Of a stretch of 64,000 nt of DNA, positions 7,584 to 15,460 are shown one piece after another. Source of the stretch: JAXDMK01 sp963765955 (GTDB taxonomy: Bacteria; Actinomycetota; Acidimicrobiia; Acidimicrobiales; AC-14); assembly GCA_963765955.1 (NCBI GenBank), contig CAVXYA010000010.1:499119-563118 (forward strand), in the 5' to 3' direction. Numbering within the stretch: the stretch's first letter is position 1; every line of letters starts with the position of its first letter. A program made the position numbers and the translations under genes. The notes beneath the pieces are model-generated. The model was not told where the DNA came from, made no database searches, and worked only from the letters and a program-made list of their open reading frames with translations.

Positions 7584-8317
7584 GACTGCTCCGTTGGACG
7601 TCCCCGGACGCCCGGCGGGTTCCCGCCCTCCCCGGAACCGGAGTCCCCGGAACCGTCATCCTCCGATGGGCCCGCATCAAGGGACGGGATGAGGGCGGCC
7701 CGGCCCCGGGCGATGCGGGATCGCACCGTGCCGATCGGAACGCCGAGCACCTCGGCGATCTCGGTGTAGGCCAGTCCGCACAGGTCACGGAGCACCACCG
7801 CCACCCGGTACTCGGGTGGCAGCCCGGTCAGGGCGGCGTCGACCGCCACCCGGGTGTCCACGTCGGCGAACGCGTCCCCGCCCGCGGCGACCGTCCGCCC
7901 GCCACCCGCCACCTCGTCGTCGGGCAGGCCCGGCTCGGGACGCCGGCGCCGGCGGCGCAGCTCGTCCAGGCAGGCGTTGGTCGTCACCCGGTAGGCCCAG
8001 GTGGAGAACGCCGACCGGCCGTCGAAGCGGTCGAGGCTGCGGACGATGGCGATGAGCGCCTCCTGGCAGGCATCGGCGGCATCGGCGTCGTTGCCGGTGA
8101 CCCGCCGGCACAGGCCGTAGAGGCGGTCGTGGTGGCGCCGCAGGAGGGCGTCGAGTGCGGCCCGGTCGCCGCCCTGGGCCGCGGCCACCAGGGCCGAGTC
8201 GCTCCGGTCCTCTCCGATGGCCCGAGCGTACCGACCGGCGACGGCCCTGCCCTCGCCGATAGCCCGAGCGTACCGACCGGCGACCGCGACGGCCCTGCCC
8301 TCTCGCGGATGACGCAC
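7580..8317 (-). CDS. ECF-type RNA polymerase sigma factor (SigM-like position)
   Basis: Region 2 is 'LVAAAQGGDRAALDALLRRH' through 'SAFSTWAYRVTTNACLDELR'. Region 4 is 'LTGLPPEYRVAVVLRDLCGL' with the helix-turn-helix 'YTEIAEVLGVPIGTVRSRI'. The protein is followed by, and overlaps, its anti-sigma gene. The start is uncertain: GTG at 8317, 9 bases after the kinase stop, gives 245 residues including a duplicated stretch, while GTG at 8188 gives 202 residues but begins inside region 2. I use 8317. Frame-open sequence further upstream is antisense to nothing and lies under the kinase gene, so it is not coding here. Confidence 0.85.
   Translation of the reverse strand: MRHPREGRAVAVAGRYARAIGEGRAVAGRYARAIGEDRSDSALVAAAQGGDRAALDALLRRHHDRLYGLCRRVTGNDADAADACQEALIAIVRSLDRFDGRSAFSTWAYRVTTNACLDELRRRRRRPEPGLPDDEVAGGGRTVAAGGDAFADVDTRVAVDAALTGLPPEYRVAVVLRDLCGLAYTEIAEVLGVPIGTVRSRIARGRAALIPSLDAGPSEDDGSGDSGSGEGGNPPGVRGRPTEQS
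8214..8302. repeat. Tandem duplication at the 5' end of the sigma-factor gene
   Basis: Two adjacent copies (8214-8255 and 8256-8302) share CCGATRGCCCGAGCGTACC and the following GACCGGCGA...CGGCCCTGCCCTC. The second copy has a 5-base insertion. On the minus strand it translates as two copies of 'GRYARAIGE'. It either encodes a duplicated N-terminus or is a duplicated promoter/operator segment upstream of a later start. Confidence 0.7.
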
Positions 8318-8325
8318 GCCAGCGG

Positions 8326-9813
8326 TCAGGCGGCGGTGACCCGGACCTCTCCGATGCTCGTTGTCGACTCCGTGGGGTTGGTGATCCACACCAGGATGGC
8401 GCCGCCCGTCCGCCCCTCGAGGTCGAAGGTGGCGTCGGTGCCCACGCCCTCGTCGGTGTCCACCGCCTCCCCCCAGGCGGCCCGGGTGTCGCGGGGGGCG
8501 TCGGCCACGACCACCTCGGCGTCGAAGCCCCGGCTGGTACCGAGGAGCTCGAGCTCGCCCAACGGCACCGCCCCGTCCAGCACCAGGACGAAGCCCACGC
8601 CCGGCTTCAGGCCGGCGAAGTCGGCCCCGTCGTAGCGCGCCGTGTTCCACGACGTGGACGGATCGCCGTCGACCAGCAAGGCCACCTCGTCCTCGTGCTC
8701 CACGCCGTCGCCGTCGGGGTCGAACGACGTCACCGAGCCCACCGCCACGGCCGACGCCCCCCCGCCGTCCCCCGCCGGCTCGTTGCCCAGCAGCCGTTGC
8801 CCGGGGTCCGACCGGGCGAAGATCCAGCCCAGGATGCCCAGGGTGACGGCGACGACCACGATGAGCACGGTTGGCACCAGCCACGAGCGCTGGCTCTGGG
8901 CGAAGGTCTGGGGGACGGCGACCCCGCGGGGCGGGGTGTCCTCCCGGACGATCATGGGCACGGCGTCGTCGCCCCGCAGGTCGACCGACAGGAGCGCACT
9001 CTGCAGGTCGGCGGCGGTGGGGTAGCGGCCGCCCGGGGATTTGGTCATGGCCCGCAGCACCACCGCCTCCAGCGGGCGGGGGATGCCGGCCCGCACCTGG
9101 CGGGGGCTGAGCGGCTTCTTGTCGACGTGCTGCATCCCGATGGCCATGTCGCTGCCGCCGGAGAACGGCGGCCGTCCGCAGAGCATCTCGTAGAGGACGA
9201 CGCCCAGGGCGTAGACGTCGGACCGGCGGTCGACGGGCCTGCCCTCGAACTGCTCGGGCGACAGGTACTTGGCCGTGCCCACGACCATCCCGGTGCCGGT
9301 GAGGTCGAAGTCGGCGATCGAGGTGTCGGCCAGGGCGGCCTTGGCGATGCCGAAGTCGGCCACCTTCACCCGCCCGTCCGGGCAGAGCAGGATGTTGGCC
9401 GGCTTGACGTCCCGGTGGACGATGCCCGTCTCGTGGGCGTAGTGCAGCGCCCCCGCCACCTGGGCCGCGATGGTGGTCGCCTCGTGGGCCGGCAGTGGGC
9501 CCCGCTCCTCGAGGACGTCCTTCAGGGTGCGACCGTCGATCAGCTCCATCACGATGAACGTGAGGTCGTCGTCGACGCCCGTGTCGAAGGTGGCGACGAT
9601 GTTGGGGTGGGCCAGGCGGGCGGCGGCGATCGCCTCCCGGCGGAAGCGCTCGATGAACGTGGGGTCGGCCGCGAACTGGGGGAGCAGCACCTTGACCGCC
9701 ACCGCGCGGCCGAGGACGTCGTCACCCGCCTCCCACACCTCCGCCATCCCCCCCTCCGCGATCTGCTGCCGCAGGCGGTAGCGCCCGCCCAAGACCTGCC
9801 CGGGGAGGATCAA
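8326..9813 (-). CDS. Membrane Ser/Thr protein kinase (PknB type) with discoidin-like ectodomain
   Basis: Eukaryotic-type kinase with a glycine loop, catalytic Lys41 (AVKV), HRD with Asp135 ('HRDVKPANILL') and DFG with Asp153, so it should be active. 'GTAKYLSPEQFEGRPVDRRS' is the activation-loop end. A membrane span lies near residues 313-335, then a Ca-binding-like 'DPDGDGVEHEDE' and a beta-rich domain with 'DGDPSTSWNT' resembling discoidin/F5-8C folds. Mycobacterial MviN (Rv3910) carries a pseudokinase plus discoidin-like tail at this position; the MurJ flippase part is absent here. The start is uncertain: TTG at 9813 avoids overlapping degV, and TTG at 9882 is the alternative. Confidence 0.88.
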   Translation of the reverse strand: MILPGQVLGGRYRLRQQIAEGGMAEVWEAGDDVLGRAVAVKVLLPQFAADPTFIERFRREAIAAARLAHPNIVATFDTGVDDDLTFIVMELIDGRTLKDVLEERGPLPAHEATTIAAQVAGALHYAHETGIVHRDVKPANILLCPDGRVKVADFGIAKAALADTSIADFDLTGTGMVVGTAKYLSPEQFEGRPVDRRSDVYALGVVLYEMLCGRPPFSGGSDMAIGMQHVDKKPLSPRQVRAGIPRPLEAVVLRAMTKSPGGRYPTAADLQSALLSVDLRGDDAVPMIVREDTPPRGVAVPQTFAQSQRSWLVPTVLIVVVAVTLGILGWIFARSDPGQRLLGNEPAGDGGGASAVAVGSVTSFDPDGDGVEHEDEVALLVDGDPSTSWNTARYDGADFAGLKPGVGFVLVLDGAVPLGELELLGTSRGFDAEVVVADAPRDTRAAWGEAVDTDEGVGTDATFDLEGRTGGAILVWITNPTESTTSIGEVRVTAA

Positions 9814-9823
9814 CGGGAAGCGA

Positions 9824-10669
9824 TCACGGGCGGGGGACCTGGAAGGCCACCCCGATGGTGCGAGGACCAGTGTGACTGCCAACGACGGCCCCGAGCTGGC
9901 CGACCACGATCTGGTCGCGGGGGAAGTGGGGCGCCAGCAGCTCGATGAACTGCTCGACGTCGGGGGCGTCGCCGTGGAGCACGGCCAGGTTCTCCACCGC
10001 CGCCTCGGCCGTCACCCGGTCGACGAGGAACTGGAGGGCCTTGGCCCGGGTCCGCACCTTGGGACCGGGCTCCACCGCCCCGTCGACCACCTCGATCACC
10101 GGCTTGACCGACAGGATCGAGCCCATGAGCGCTTTGGCCGCCCCGATGCGCCCGCCCTTCTTCAGGTTCTCGAGGGTGTCGAGGGTGGCGTGGATCTGGG
10201 TGCGGGCCCCCATGTCCTCGGCCAGGGCCACGATCTCGTCGACCGAGGCCCCCCGGGCGCCGGCCTTGGCCGCCTCGATGCAGATGGTTCCCAGCCCCAG
10301 GCTGACCGATTTGGAGTCCACCGTGCGCACCGGCAGCTCACCGGCCAGGGCCTTGGCCGCCGTCTCCGCGGCCTGGATGGTGGCCGACAGCTTGGACGAC
10401 AGGTTGATGCACACCACCCCGTCCGCCCCGGCTGCGGCCGCGTCGCGGTAGGCCTTCTCGAAGGCGCCGGGGGACGGGGCCGCAGTCGAGGGCAGCACGG
10501 CCGACGCCGCCGACCGGGCCCAGAAGGCGGACGGCGTGAGGTCCCGCCCGTCGACGAACTCCTCGTCGCCGAAGCGGATGGACAGCGGCACGACGGTGAT
10601 GGCGTGCTGCTTGACCACGTCCGCCGGCAGGTCGCAGCTGCTGTCGGTGACGATCCGTACGACGGCCAT
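9824..10669 (-). CDS. DegV family fatty-acid-binding protein
   Basis: DegV/FakB-like protein of 281 residues. The N-terminal 'IVTDSSCDLPADVVKQHAI' and 'TAAPSPGAFEKAYRDA' are the family signatures, and 'INLSSKLSATIQAAE' and 'LENLKKGGRIGAAKALMG' are the other conserved blocks. Family members bind a fatty acid and, as FakB, present it to the kinase FakA. No fakA is visible here. The ATG at 10669 follows the upstream gene's stop by three bases, so co-transcription with the DUF6049-like gene is likely. Between sigM and Rv3909-type genes this is an unusual guest. Confidence 0.92.
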   Translation of the reverse strand: MAVVRIVTDSSCDLPADVVKQHAITVVPLSIRFGDEEFVDGRDLTPSAFWARSAASAVLPSTAAPSPGAFEKAYRDAAAAGADGVVCINLSSKLSATIQAAETAAKALAGELPVRTVDSKSVSLGLGTICIEAAKAGARGASVDEIVALAEDMGARTQIHATLDTLENLKKGGRIGAAKALMGSILSVKPVIEVVDGAVEPGPKVRTRAKALQFLVDRVTAEAAVENLAVLHGDAPDVEQFIELLAPHFPRDQIVVGQLGAVVGSHTGPRTIGVAFQVPRP

Positions 10670-10672
10670 AAC

Positions 10673-12949
10673 TCAGCCTCCTCCCAGGGTTCCCGGCGCG
10701 GGGACGGGCCGGTTCTCGTCATCATCACCATCCGGCTCGTCGCCGGGTGGCCCTTTCGCGTGCGGCTCGTCCCCGTTGTCGCCTGGTGAACGTGGGACCG
10801 GCCCCGTGGCCGACGGGTCCGGCATCACGGGGACGGCCAGGACCGTAGTGCCCGGCCTCGCCCCGGCCGGCACCGCGGTTCCCTCCGGGGGCGCGGCCCG
10901 GGGGGCGGGGGCCCGGGGGGCGAGCACGGCGGACGGGTCCATCAGCCGTTTGGCCCGCCGTCCCCGCTGGGCGTGGCGACCCCACCAGAGAGCGAGGAAC
11001 AGGGCCGCTCCCACCGAGATGCCCAGGCCCACCCCCGACGTCGCCGTCGAGCGCACGGTGAGCCGGGCCCGGCCCACGACCAGGTCGCCGTCGGGCGACA
11101 GCAGGGTGATCCGGATGGGAAAGGCGCCCGACGTACGGGCCACGACCGGGAAGCGGTGGGTCGTGTTGAGCCGGGTGAGGTCGATCTCGAGGGTCTGGCC
11201 CCGGGGGAAGACGAGCTTGTCGCTCTCCATGCGCACGATGACCCGGACCGGGTGCCCGGTGTGGTTCTGGAACGTCACCGGGATCTCGCCCCGCCGGGCG
11301 GTGAGGGTGATCGAGCGGTCCTGGGGCATCTCGATCCCGCCCAGCTGCTCGTCGATGGCCCGCTCGACGCCGGTCAGGTACGGGTCCCGCTGCCGGGTCG
11401 AGCGGAAGTCGGCCGACTGCGCCACCAGCAGCCGCTCGCCCAGGTCGCCCGAGACGGCGTTGGTCGGACCGAGGACCGAGCCGAGGGCGTCGAGGCGGTT
11501 ACGCACGGTGCGGATGTCGTCGACCACCCCGGTGAGGCTGCCGCCGGGGTCCACGGCCGGACGGCGGACGAGGGGCTCGCCCAGGTCGGTGGCAGGGGGG
11601 ACGTCGGCGAACAGCGTGTCCAGCCCGATCGCCTCCACCACCGGATTGCCGGAGAGGCCGGCGACGACCGTGTCGAGGAAGACCCGGTCGAGCCGCCAGT
11701 CCCGGGAGGGGAGGGCCACGACGCCCCGTTCCTCACCGGGCAGGTCGAGGTACAGCACGGCCAGGTCGGCCAGCAGGTGGGACGCCTGGAGGGCGGGGTT
11801 GCCCTGGCTTGGGTTGCCCGGGCTCGGGCCCTCGCCGCCGAAGTGGGCCGACAGCCCGGCGTCGGCCGCCGCCCCCTCGATGGAGGCGCGCTCGCCGTCG
11901 AGCCGGAAGGGGCCGGTGAGGGTGACCAGCTGGTCGGGGATGGGCGCCAGGCCTTCCTCGGTGGCCACCACCCGGGCGATGCCCTGGCTGGCCAGCAGGT
12001 CGACCGACGCCGCGTCGAGCGGCTCCTGGGCCACCCAGATGTGGCTCACGGGGTCGGTCCGCAGGACCTCGCTGAGGGTGACCGATCCCCGGTTGAGCTG
12101 GCGGGCGACCTCCCCATCGAGGCCGGCGGTGGTGAGGGCGGGCAGGCTGACGGGCACGTAGGGACCGCCGATGTAGGGCTGGTCGGCCACCGCCTGGCGC
12201 AGGGACGTGAGCACCGCCCCGGCGCGGGGATCGGTGCCGGCGACGAGAGCGGCCGCCGTCTCCGGGGTGGGCATGAACGTGATCGGCAGGGAGCGGGCGG
12301 CGTCGATGGCGAGGGACAGCCCGGCCAGCTCGGCGTCCTCCGGCCGTCGGCGGGTCCCGTCGGGCTGGAGGGCGGGCGGGCTGTGGACGGGCAGCACCAT
12401 CGACACGCCGAGCTTGGGCCCGGTGTGCTCGCCCGGGAGGTAGACGAGGTGGGTGACGAACTCGTCGAGGACGTCGAAGTCGTCGCGGTCACGCAGCTCG
12501 ATCCGCACCGGGTAGACGCCGAGCTGGCCGCCCAGGGTGGCGGGCACGGCCACCGAGAACACCCCGGCCCCGTCGGGGGTGAGGGCGCCGAGGCCGAAGA
12601 CGGCTACCGGCAGGACCGGCTCGCCGAAGATCCGGTTCTGCAACGTCTCCTGGAACTCGGAGCGGAAGGCCACCGCCGGGTAGACGCTGACCGCCACCTC
12701 GAGGTTCGACGGCCCCGACGGGCGCACGACGGTGAAGCGAACCCCGTACTGGCCGTCGGCGCCCACCCACGGCGACTGGCCGACGAAGTCGATGGCCCCG
12801 GTCTGGGCCTCACCGGCCTCTCCGGTCCCGGTCCGCGCCGCCGCCGTTGCCGGCGCCGGCCCCGGGGTGGTGCCGAGGACGGCCACCGCCAGCAGGGCGG
12901 CGACCGCGGCCACCCGGCCCGTGCGCCGTCGTCGGGCGGGACCGGTCAC
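10673..12949 (-). CDS. Secreted/membrane-anchored DUF6049-type protein (Rv3909-like)
   Basis: A 758-residue exported protein. A signal sequence is at residues ~10-32 ('VAAVAALLAVAVLGTTPG', then Ala-rich). A large extracytoplasmic region with beta-sandwich character follows ('YGVRFTVVRPSGPSNLEVAV', 'LTARRGEIPVTFQNHTGHPV'). A C-terminal span near residue 670 ('VGLGISVGAALFLALWWG') precedes a basic, disordered cytoplasmic tail. Position between the CCA-adding enzyme and the sigM block matches Rv3909. The GTG start at 12949 overlaps the GNAT stop (GTGA). Function is unknown; placement suggests an envelope role. Confidence 0.85.
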   Translation of the reverse strand: MTGPARRRRTGRVAAVAALLAVAVLGTTPGPAPATAAARTGTGEAGEAQTGAIDFVGQSPWVGADGQYGVRFTVVRPSGPSNLEVAVSVYPAVAFRSEFQETLQNRIFGEPVLPVAVFGLGALTPDGAGVFSVAVPATLGGQLGVYPVRIELRDRDDFDVLDEFVTHLVYLPGEHTGPKLGVSMVLPVHSPPALQPDGTRRRPEDAELAGLSLAIDAARSLPITFMPTPETAAALVAGTDPRAGAVLTSLRQAVADQPYIGGPYVPVSLPALTTAGLDGEVARQLNRGSVTLSEVLRTDPVSHIWVAQEPLDAASVDLLASQGIARVVATEEGLAPIPDQLVTLTGPFRLDGERASIEGAAADAGLSAHFGGEGPSPGNPSQGNPALQASHLLADLAVLYLDLPGEERGVVALPSRDWRLDRVFLDTVVAGLSGNPVVEAIGLDTLFADVPPATDLGEPLVRRPAVDPGGSLTGVVDDIRTVRNRLDALGSVLGPTNAVSGDLGERLLVAQSADFRSTRQRDPYLTGVERAIDEQLGGIEMPQDRSITLTARRGEIPVTFQNHTGHPVRVIVRMESDKLVFPRGQTLEIDLTRLNTTHRFPVVARTSGAFPIRITLLSPDGDLVVGRARLTVRSTATSGVGLGISVGAALFLALWWGRHAQRGRRAKRLMDPSAVLAPRAPAPRAAPPEGTAVPAGARPGTTVLAVPVMPDPSATGPVPRSPGDNGDEPHAKGPPGDEPDGDDDENRPVPAPGTLGGG

Positions 12950-13707
12950 GGGAGCAGGGTCCGGTGGAGGACGGCGAGGTCGGACGGCTCTTCCCGGAAG
13001 CCCAGGCCGAGGTAGAGGGCCAGGGCGGCGTCGTTGCCGAACTGGGTGTTCACCACCGCCCGCCGCACGGCCCGCCGCCGCAGCCAGCGCAGCCCGTCGA
13101 GGGCGAGCGCCCGGCCCACGCCCGTTCGCCGGGCCCGGGCGGCCACCGCCAGTCGCTGGACGTAGCCCTGGTCGCCGGCCCGCCCGGTGATGGCGTAGCC
13201 GACCACCCGCCGCTCGCCCGGCTGGTTTGCGTTCCGGTGGCGGGCCCGGCCGTCGTCGTCGACGGCCACCCGGAACCGGGTCGACGGGGTCGCGTTCAGC
13301 GCCTCCTCCAGCCCACCCTCGTCGAGGCGCCAGAAGGGGCTGAACGAGCCGGCGTCGACGTCGAGGACCGATGGCCAGTCGGCGGGGACGGCCCGGCGCA
13401 GGTGGTGGGGGCCGGTGACGGGGCGCAGGGAGATCCCGTCCAGGTCGTGGGCCAGGAACCGGAGGTGCTCGTGGGGCGCGAAGCCGACGGCCAGGAACGG
13501 CCGCTGCTCGGATCCGGCCAGGGCCGACGTGATCACCTCGGCGTAGCCCCGCCCGGCCAGCTGGTCGAGGCACCGGCGCAGGAAATCGACCGAAGGTGGG
13601 GGGTCGTAGGGGAGCGGGGCCAGGTAGGCGACATGGCCGTCCCCCCGCCAGGGACCGGCTCGGGCCCGCTCCCGGCCCCACTCCAGGACCTCGGTCGTGA
13701 CGGTCAT
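12946..13707 (-). CDS. GNAT family N-acetyltransferase
   Basis: Acetyl-CoA-dependent acyltransferase of 253 residues. The GNAT core is in the C-terminal half: 'VVGYAITGRAGDQGYVQRLA' then 'VAARARRTGVGRALALDGLRWL', which carries the Q/R-x-x-G-x-G/A acetyl-CoA loop, then 'NTQFGNDAALALYLGLGF'. The N-terminal ~100 residues resemble a second, degenerate GNAT-like domain. The ATG at 13707 starts the first of three overlapping or adjacent genes (GNAT, DUF6049-like, degV). In mycobacteria mutT4 occupies this place. The substrate cannot be predicted. Confidence 0.85.
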   Translation of the reverse strand: MTVTTEVLEWGRERARAGPWRGDGHVAYLAPLPYDPPPSVDFLRRCLDQLAGRGYAEVITSALAGSEQRPFLAVGFAPHEHLRFLAHDLDGISLRPVTGPHHLRRAVPADWPSVLDVDAGSFSPFWRLDEGGLEEALNATPSTRFRVAVDDDGRARHRNANQPGERRVVGYAITGRAGDQGYVQRLAVAARARRTGVGRALALDGLRWLRRRAVRRAVVNTQFGNDAALALYLGLGFREEPSDLAVLHRTLLP

Positions 13708-13791
13708 GGTGCCTTCGAGGTTATCGGCGGGGGCGCGGCGATGGCCGGTCAGTGCCCGCCCGAGCCCGCCGGCCCGGCTCATCCCGCCGCC

Positions 13792-13834
13792 GAGTGTGCA
13801 AAAAACCCTGAAATAGCCTGGTTTTTGCACACTC
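13792..13834. terminator. Palindromic element between GNAT gene and CCA-adding enzyme
   Basis: GAGTGTGCAAAAAACC pairs with GGTTTTTGCACACTC apart from one bulged A; flanking CCG/CGG extends the arms. It lies between divergent genes, so it is not an ordinary terminator for either. The near-identical element at 16648-16685 suggests a repeated palindrome family. Confidence 0.6.
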
Positions 13835-13895
13835 GACGGTGGTGCGCGCAACTCGGAAGGGTTCCCGGACGGGGGCCGGTACCGTCGTGGTCACC

Positions 13896-15317
13896 ATGGT
13901 CCCCGAGCGGCTGCAGCCGCTTCTCGACGACACCGCGCCCCTCGCCCAGCGCTTCGCGTCCGCCGGCCACCGCCTGTACCTGGTCGGCGGCAGCGTGCGC
14001 GACGCCATCCTGGGCCGGTCGCCCGAGGGTCGGGACCTCGACTTCACCACCGACGCCCGGCCCGACGCCATCGAGGCCGTCCTCCGGGGGTGGGCCGACT
14101 CCATCTGGGACCAGGGCCGGCGCTTCGGCACCATCGGCGCCCGCCAGGACGGCCGCGAGTACGAGATCACCACCCACCGGGCCGAGGCCTACACGCCCGA
14201 CTCCCGCAAGCCCGACGTCGCCTTCGCCGACGCGGTCGAGTCCGACCTGGCCCGCCGCGACTTCACCGTCAACGCCATGGCCCTCGAGCTCACGGCCGGC
14301 GCTGGCAGGGCTTCCCGGGCCGGCGGGGCCACCGCCGAGCTCATCGACCCCTTCGACGGGCTGGCCGACCTGGCCGCCCACCGCCTCCGCACCCCGCTAT
14401 CGCCGGACGAGTCGTTCACCGACGATCCCCTCCGCATGCTGCGGGCGGCCCGCTTCATCGCCGGCTACGGGCTGGTGCCCGACCCCGAGCTGGTCGACGC
14501 CGTCCGCCGGCTGAAGGGTCGCCTGGAGATCGTGTCCCCCGAGCGGGTGCGGGCCGAGCTCGACAAGCTCATGGTCGTCGACAACCCCAGCGACGGGCTG
14601 TGGTTCCTGGTCCGGACCGGTCTCTCCGACGAGTTCCTCCCCGAGTTGTCCGGCCTCTCCCTCGAGCAGGACCCGATCCACCGCCACAAGGACGTCCTGG
14701 CCCACACCATCGCGGTGGTGGAGAAGACGAGTCCCGACAAGATCCTGCGCCTGGCCGCCCTCCTCCACGACATCGGCAAGCCCAAGACCCGCTCCATCGG
14801 CCCGGGCGGCGTCTCGTTCCACCACCACGAGGTGGTCGGGGCCCGCATGGCCGACACCCGGCTGCGGGCCCTGCGCTACCCGCAGGACGAGATCGCCGAC
14901 ATCACCCGCCTGGTGGAGCTCCACCTGCGCTTCCACGGCTTCGGCACCGGCTGGTCCGACAGCGCGGTGCGCCGCTACGCCCGCGACGCCGGCCCTCTCC
15001 TGGAGAAGCTCAACGAGCTCACCCGCTGCGACGTCACCACCCGCAACCAGCGGCGGGCGGACGAGCTGGCCCGGCGCATGGACCTCCTCGAGGAGCGCAT
15101 CGCCGTCCTCCGGGAGCAGGAGGAGCTCGACTCCATCCGCCCCGACCTCGACGGCAACCAGATCATGGAGCAGCTCGGCATCGGTCCCAGCCGCGACGTG
15201 GGCCGAGCCCGCGACTTCCTCCTCGAGCTGCGCCTGGAGGAAGGCCCCCTGGGCGAGGACGAGGCCCGCCGCCGCCTGGCCGCCTGGTGGGAGGAGCAAC
15301 CAGCCTCGAACCGGTGA
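13896..15317 (+). CDS. CCA tRNA nucleotidyltransferase (PcnA family) with HD domain
   Basis: Adds or repairs the CCA end of tRNA. The nucleotidyltransferase head has 'LVGGSVRDAILGRSPEGRDLDF' with the G-G-S-V-R-D motif and catalytic D-x-D. The RRDFTVNAMAL motif follows at about residue 125, then 'DPLRMLRAARF'. An HD domain has 'ILRLAALLHDIGKPKTRS' and a later 'HHHEVVG'. The 473-residue length from the ATG at 13896 matches actinobacterial homologues such as Rv3907c. GTG at 13887 is an alternative start. Its stop codon lies inside the first copy of a tandem hairpin repeat (15307-15358). Confidence 0.93.
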   Translation: MVPERLQPLLDDTAPLAQRFASAGHRLYLVGGSVRDAILGRSPEGRDLDFTTDARPDAIEAVLRGWADSIWDQGRRFGTIGARQDGREYEITTHRAEAYTPDSRKPDVAFADAVESDLARRDFTVNAMALELTAGAGRASRAGGATAELIDPFDGLADLAAHRLRTPLSPDESFTDDPLRMLRAARFIAGYGLVPDPELVDAVRRLKGRLEIVSPERVRAELDKLMVVDNPSDGLWFLVRTGLSDEFLPELSGLSLEQDPIHRHKDVLAHTIAVVEKTSPDKILRLAALLHDIGKPKTRSIGPGGVSFHHHEVVGARMADTRLRALRYPQDEIADITRLVELHLRFHGFGTGWSDSAVRRYARDAGPLLEKLNELTRCDVTTRNQRRADELARRMDLLEERIAVLREQEELDSIRPDLDGNQIMEQLGIGPSRDVGRARDFLLELRLEEGPLGEDEARRRLAAWWEEQPASNR

Positions 15318-15419
15318 CGTTGTCGGGCGCCATGACGCCCTTTCCCGTCACCAGTTCGCCATCCGCCTCGAACCGGTGACGTTCTCGGCCACCATGTGGC
15401 CTTTTCCGTCGCCAGTTCG
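15307..15419. repeat. Two tandem structured hairpin repeats with compensatory changes
   Basis: Copy A (15307-15358) and copy B (15369-15419) are 62 bases apart and both begin CGAACCGGTGACGTT. The outer arm CGAACCGGTGACG pairs with CGTCRCCAGTTCG. The inner stem differs but stays paired: GGGCG with CGCCC in A, GGCCAC with GTGGCC in B. Copy A contains the stop codon of the CCA-adding enzyme; copy B ends 41 bases before the next gene. Confidence 0.75.
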
Positions 15420-15448
15420 CCGTCTGTCGGGTCCCGGACCCCGGATGG

Positions 15449-15454
15449 CATCAT
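15449..15454 (+). promoter_or_regulatory. -10-like element of a leaderless promoter
   Basis: CATCAT lies 6 bases before the GTG start at 15461. No ribosome binding site is present. Confidence 0.45.
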
Positions 15455-15460
15455 CGGGCC

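Noticed and set aside
8318..8884. Long upstream extension of the sigma-factor frame on the minus strand
   Set aside because: It lies on the same strand as, and out of frame with, the kinase gene's well-conserved 3' part, and its translation is low-complexity Arg/Gly-rich. It is open only because stops are rare at this GC.
10536..13015. Long plus-strand open frames opposite the DUF6049-like gene
   Set aside because: They are mirror frames of a strongly coding minus-strand gene; composition is Arg/Gly/Pro/His without motifs.
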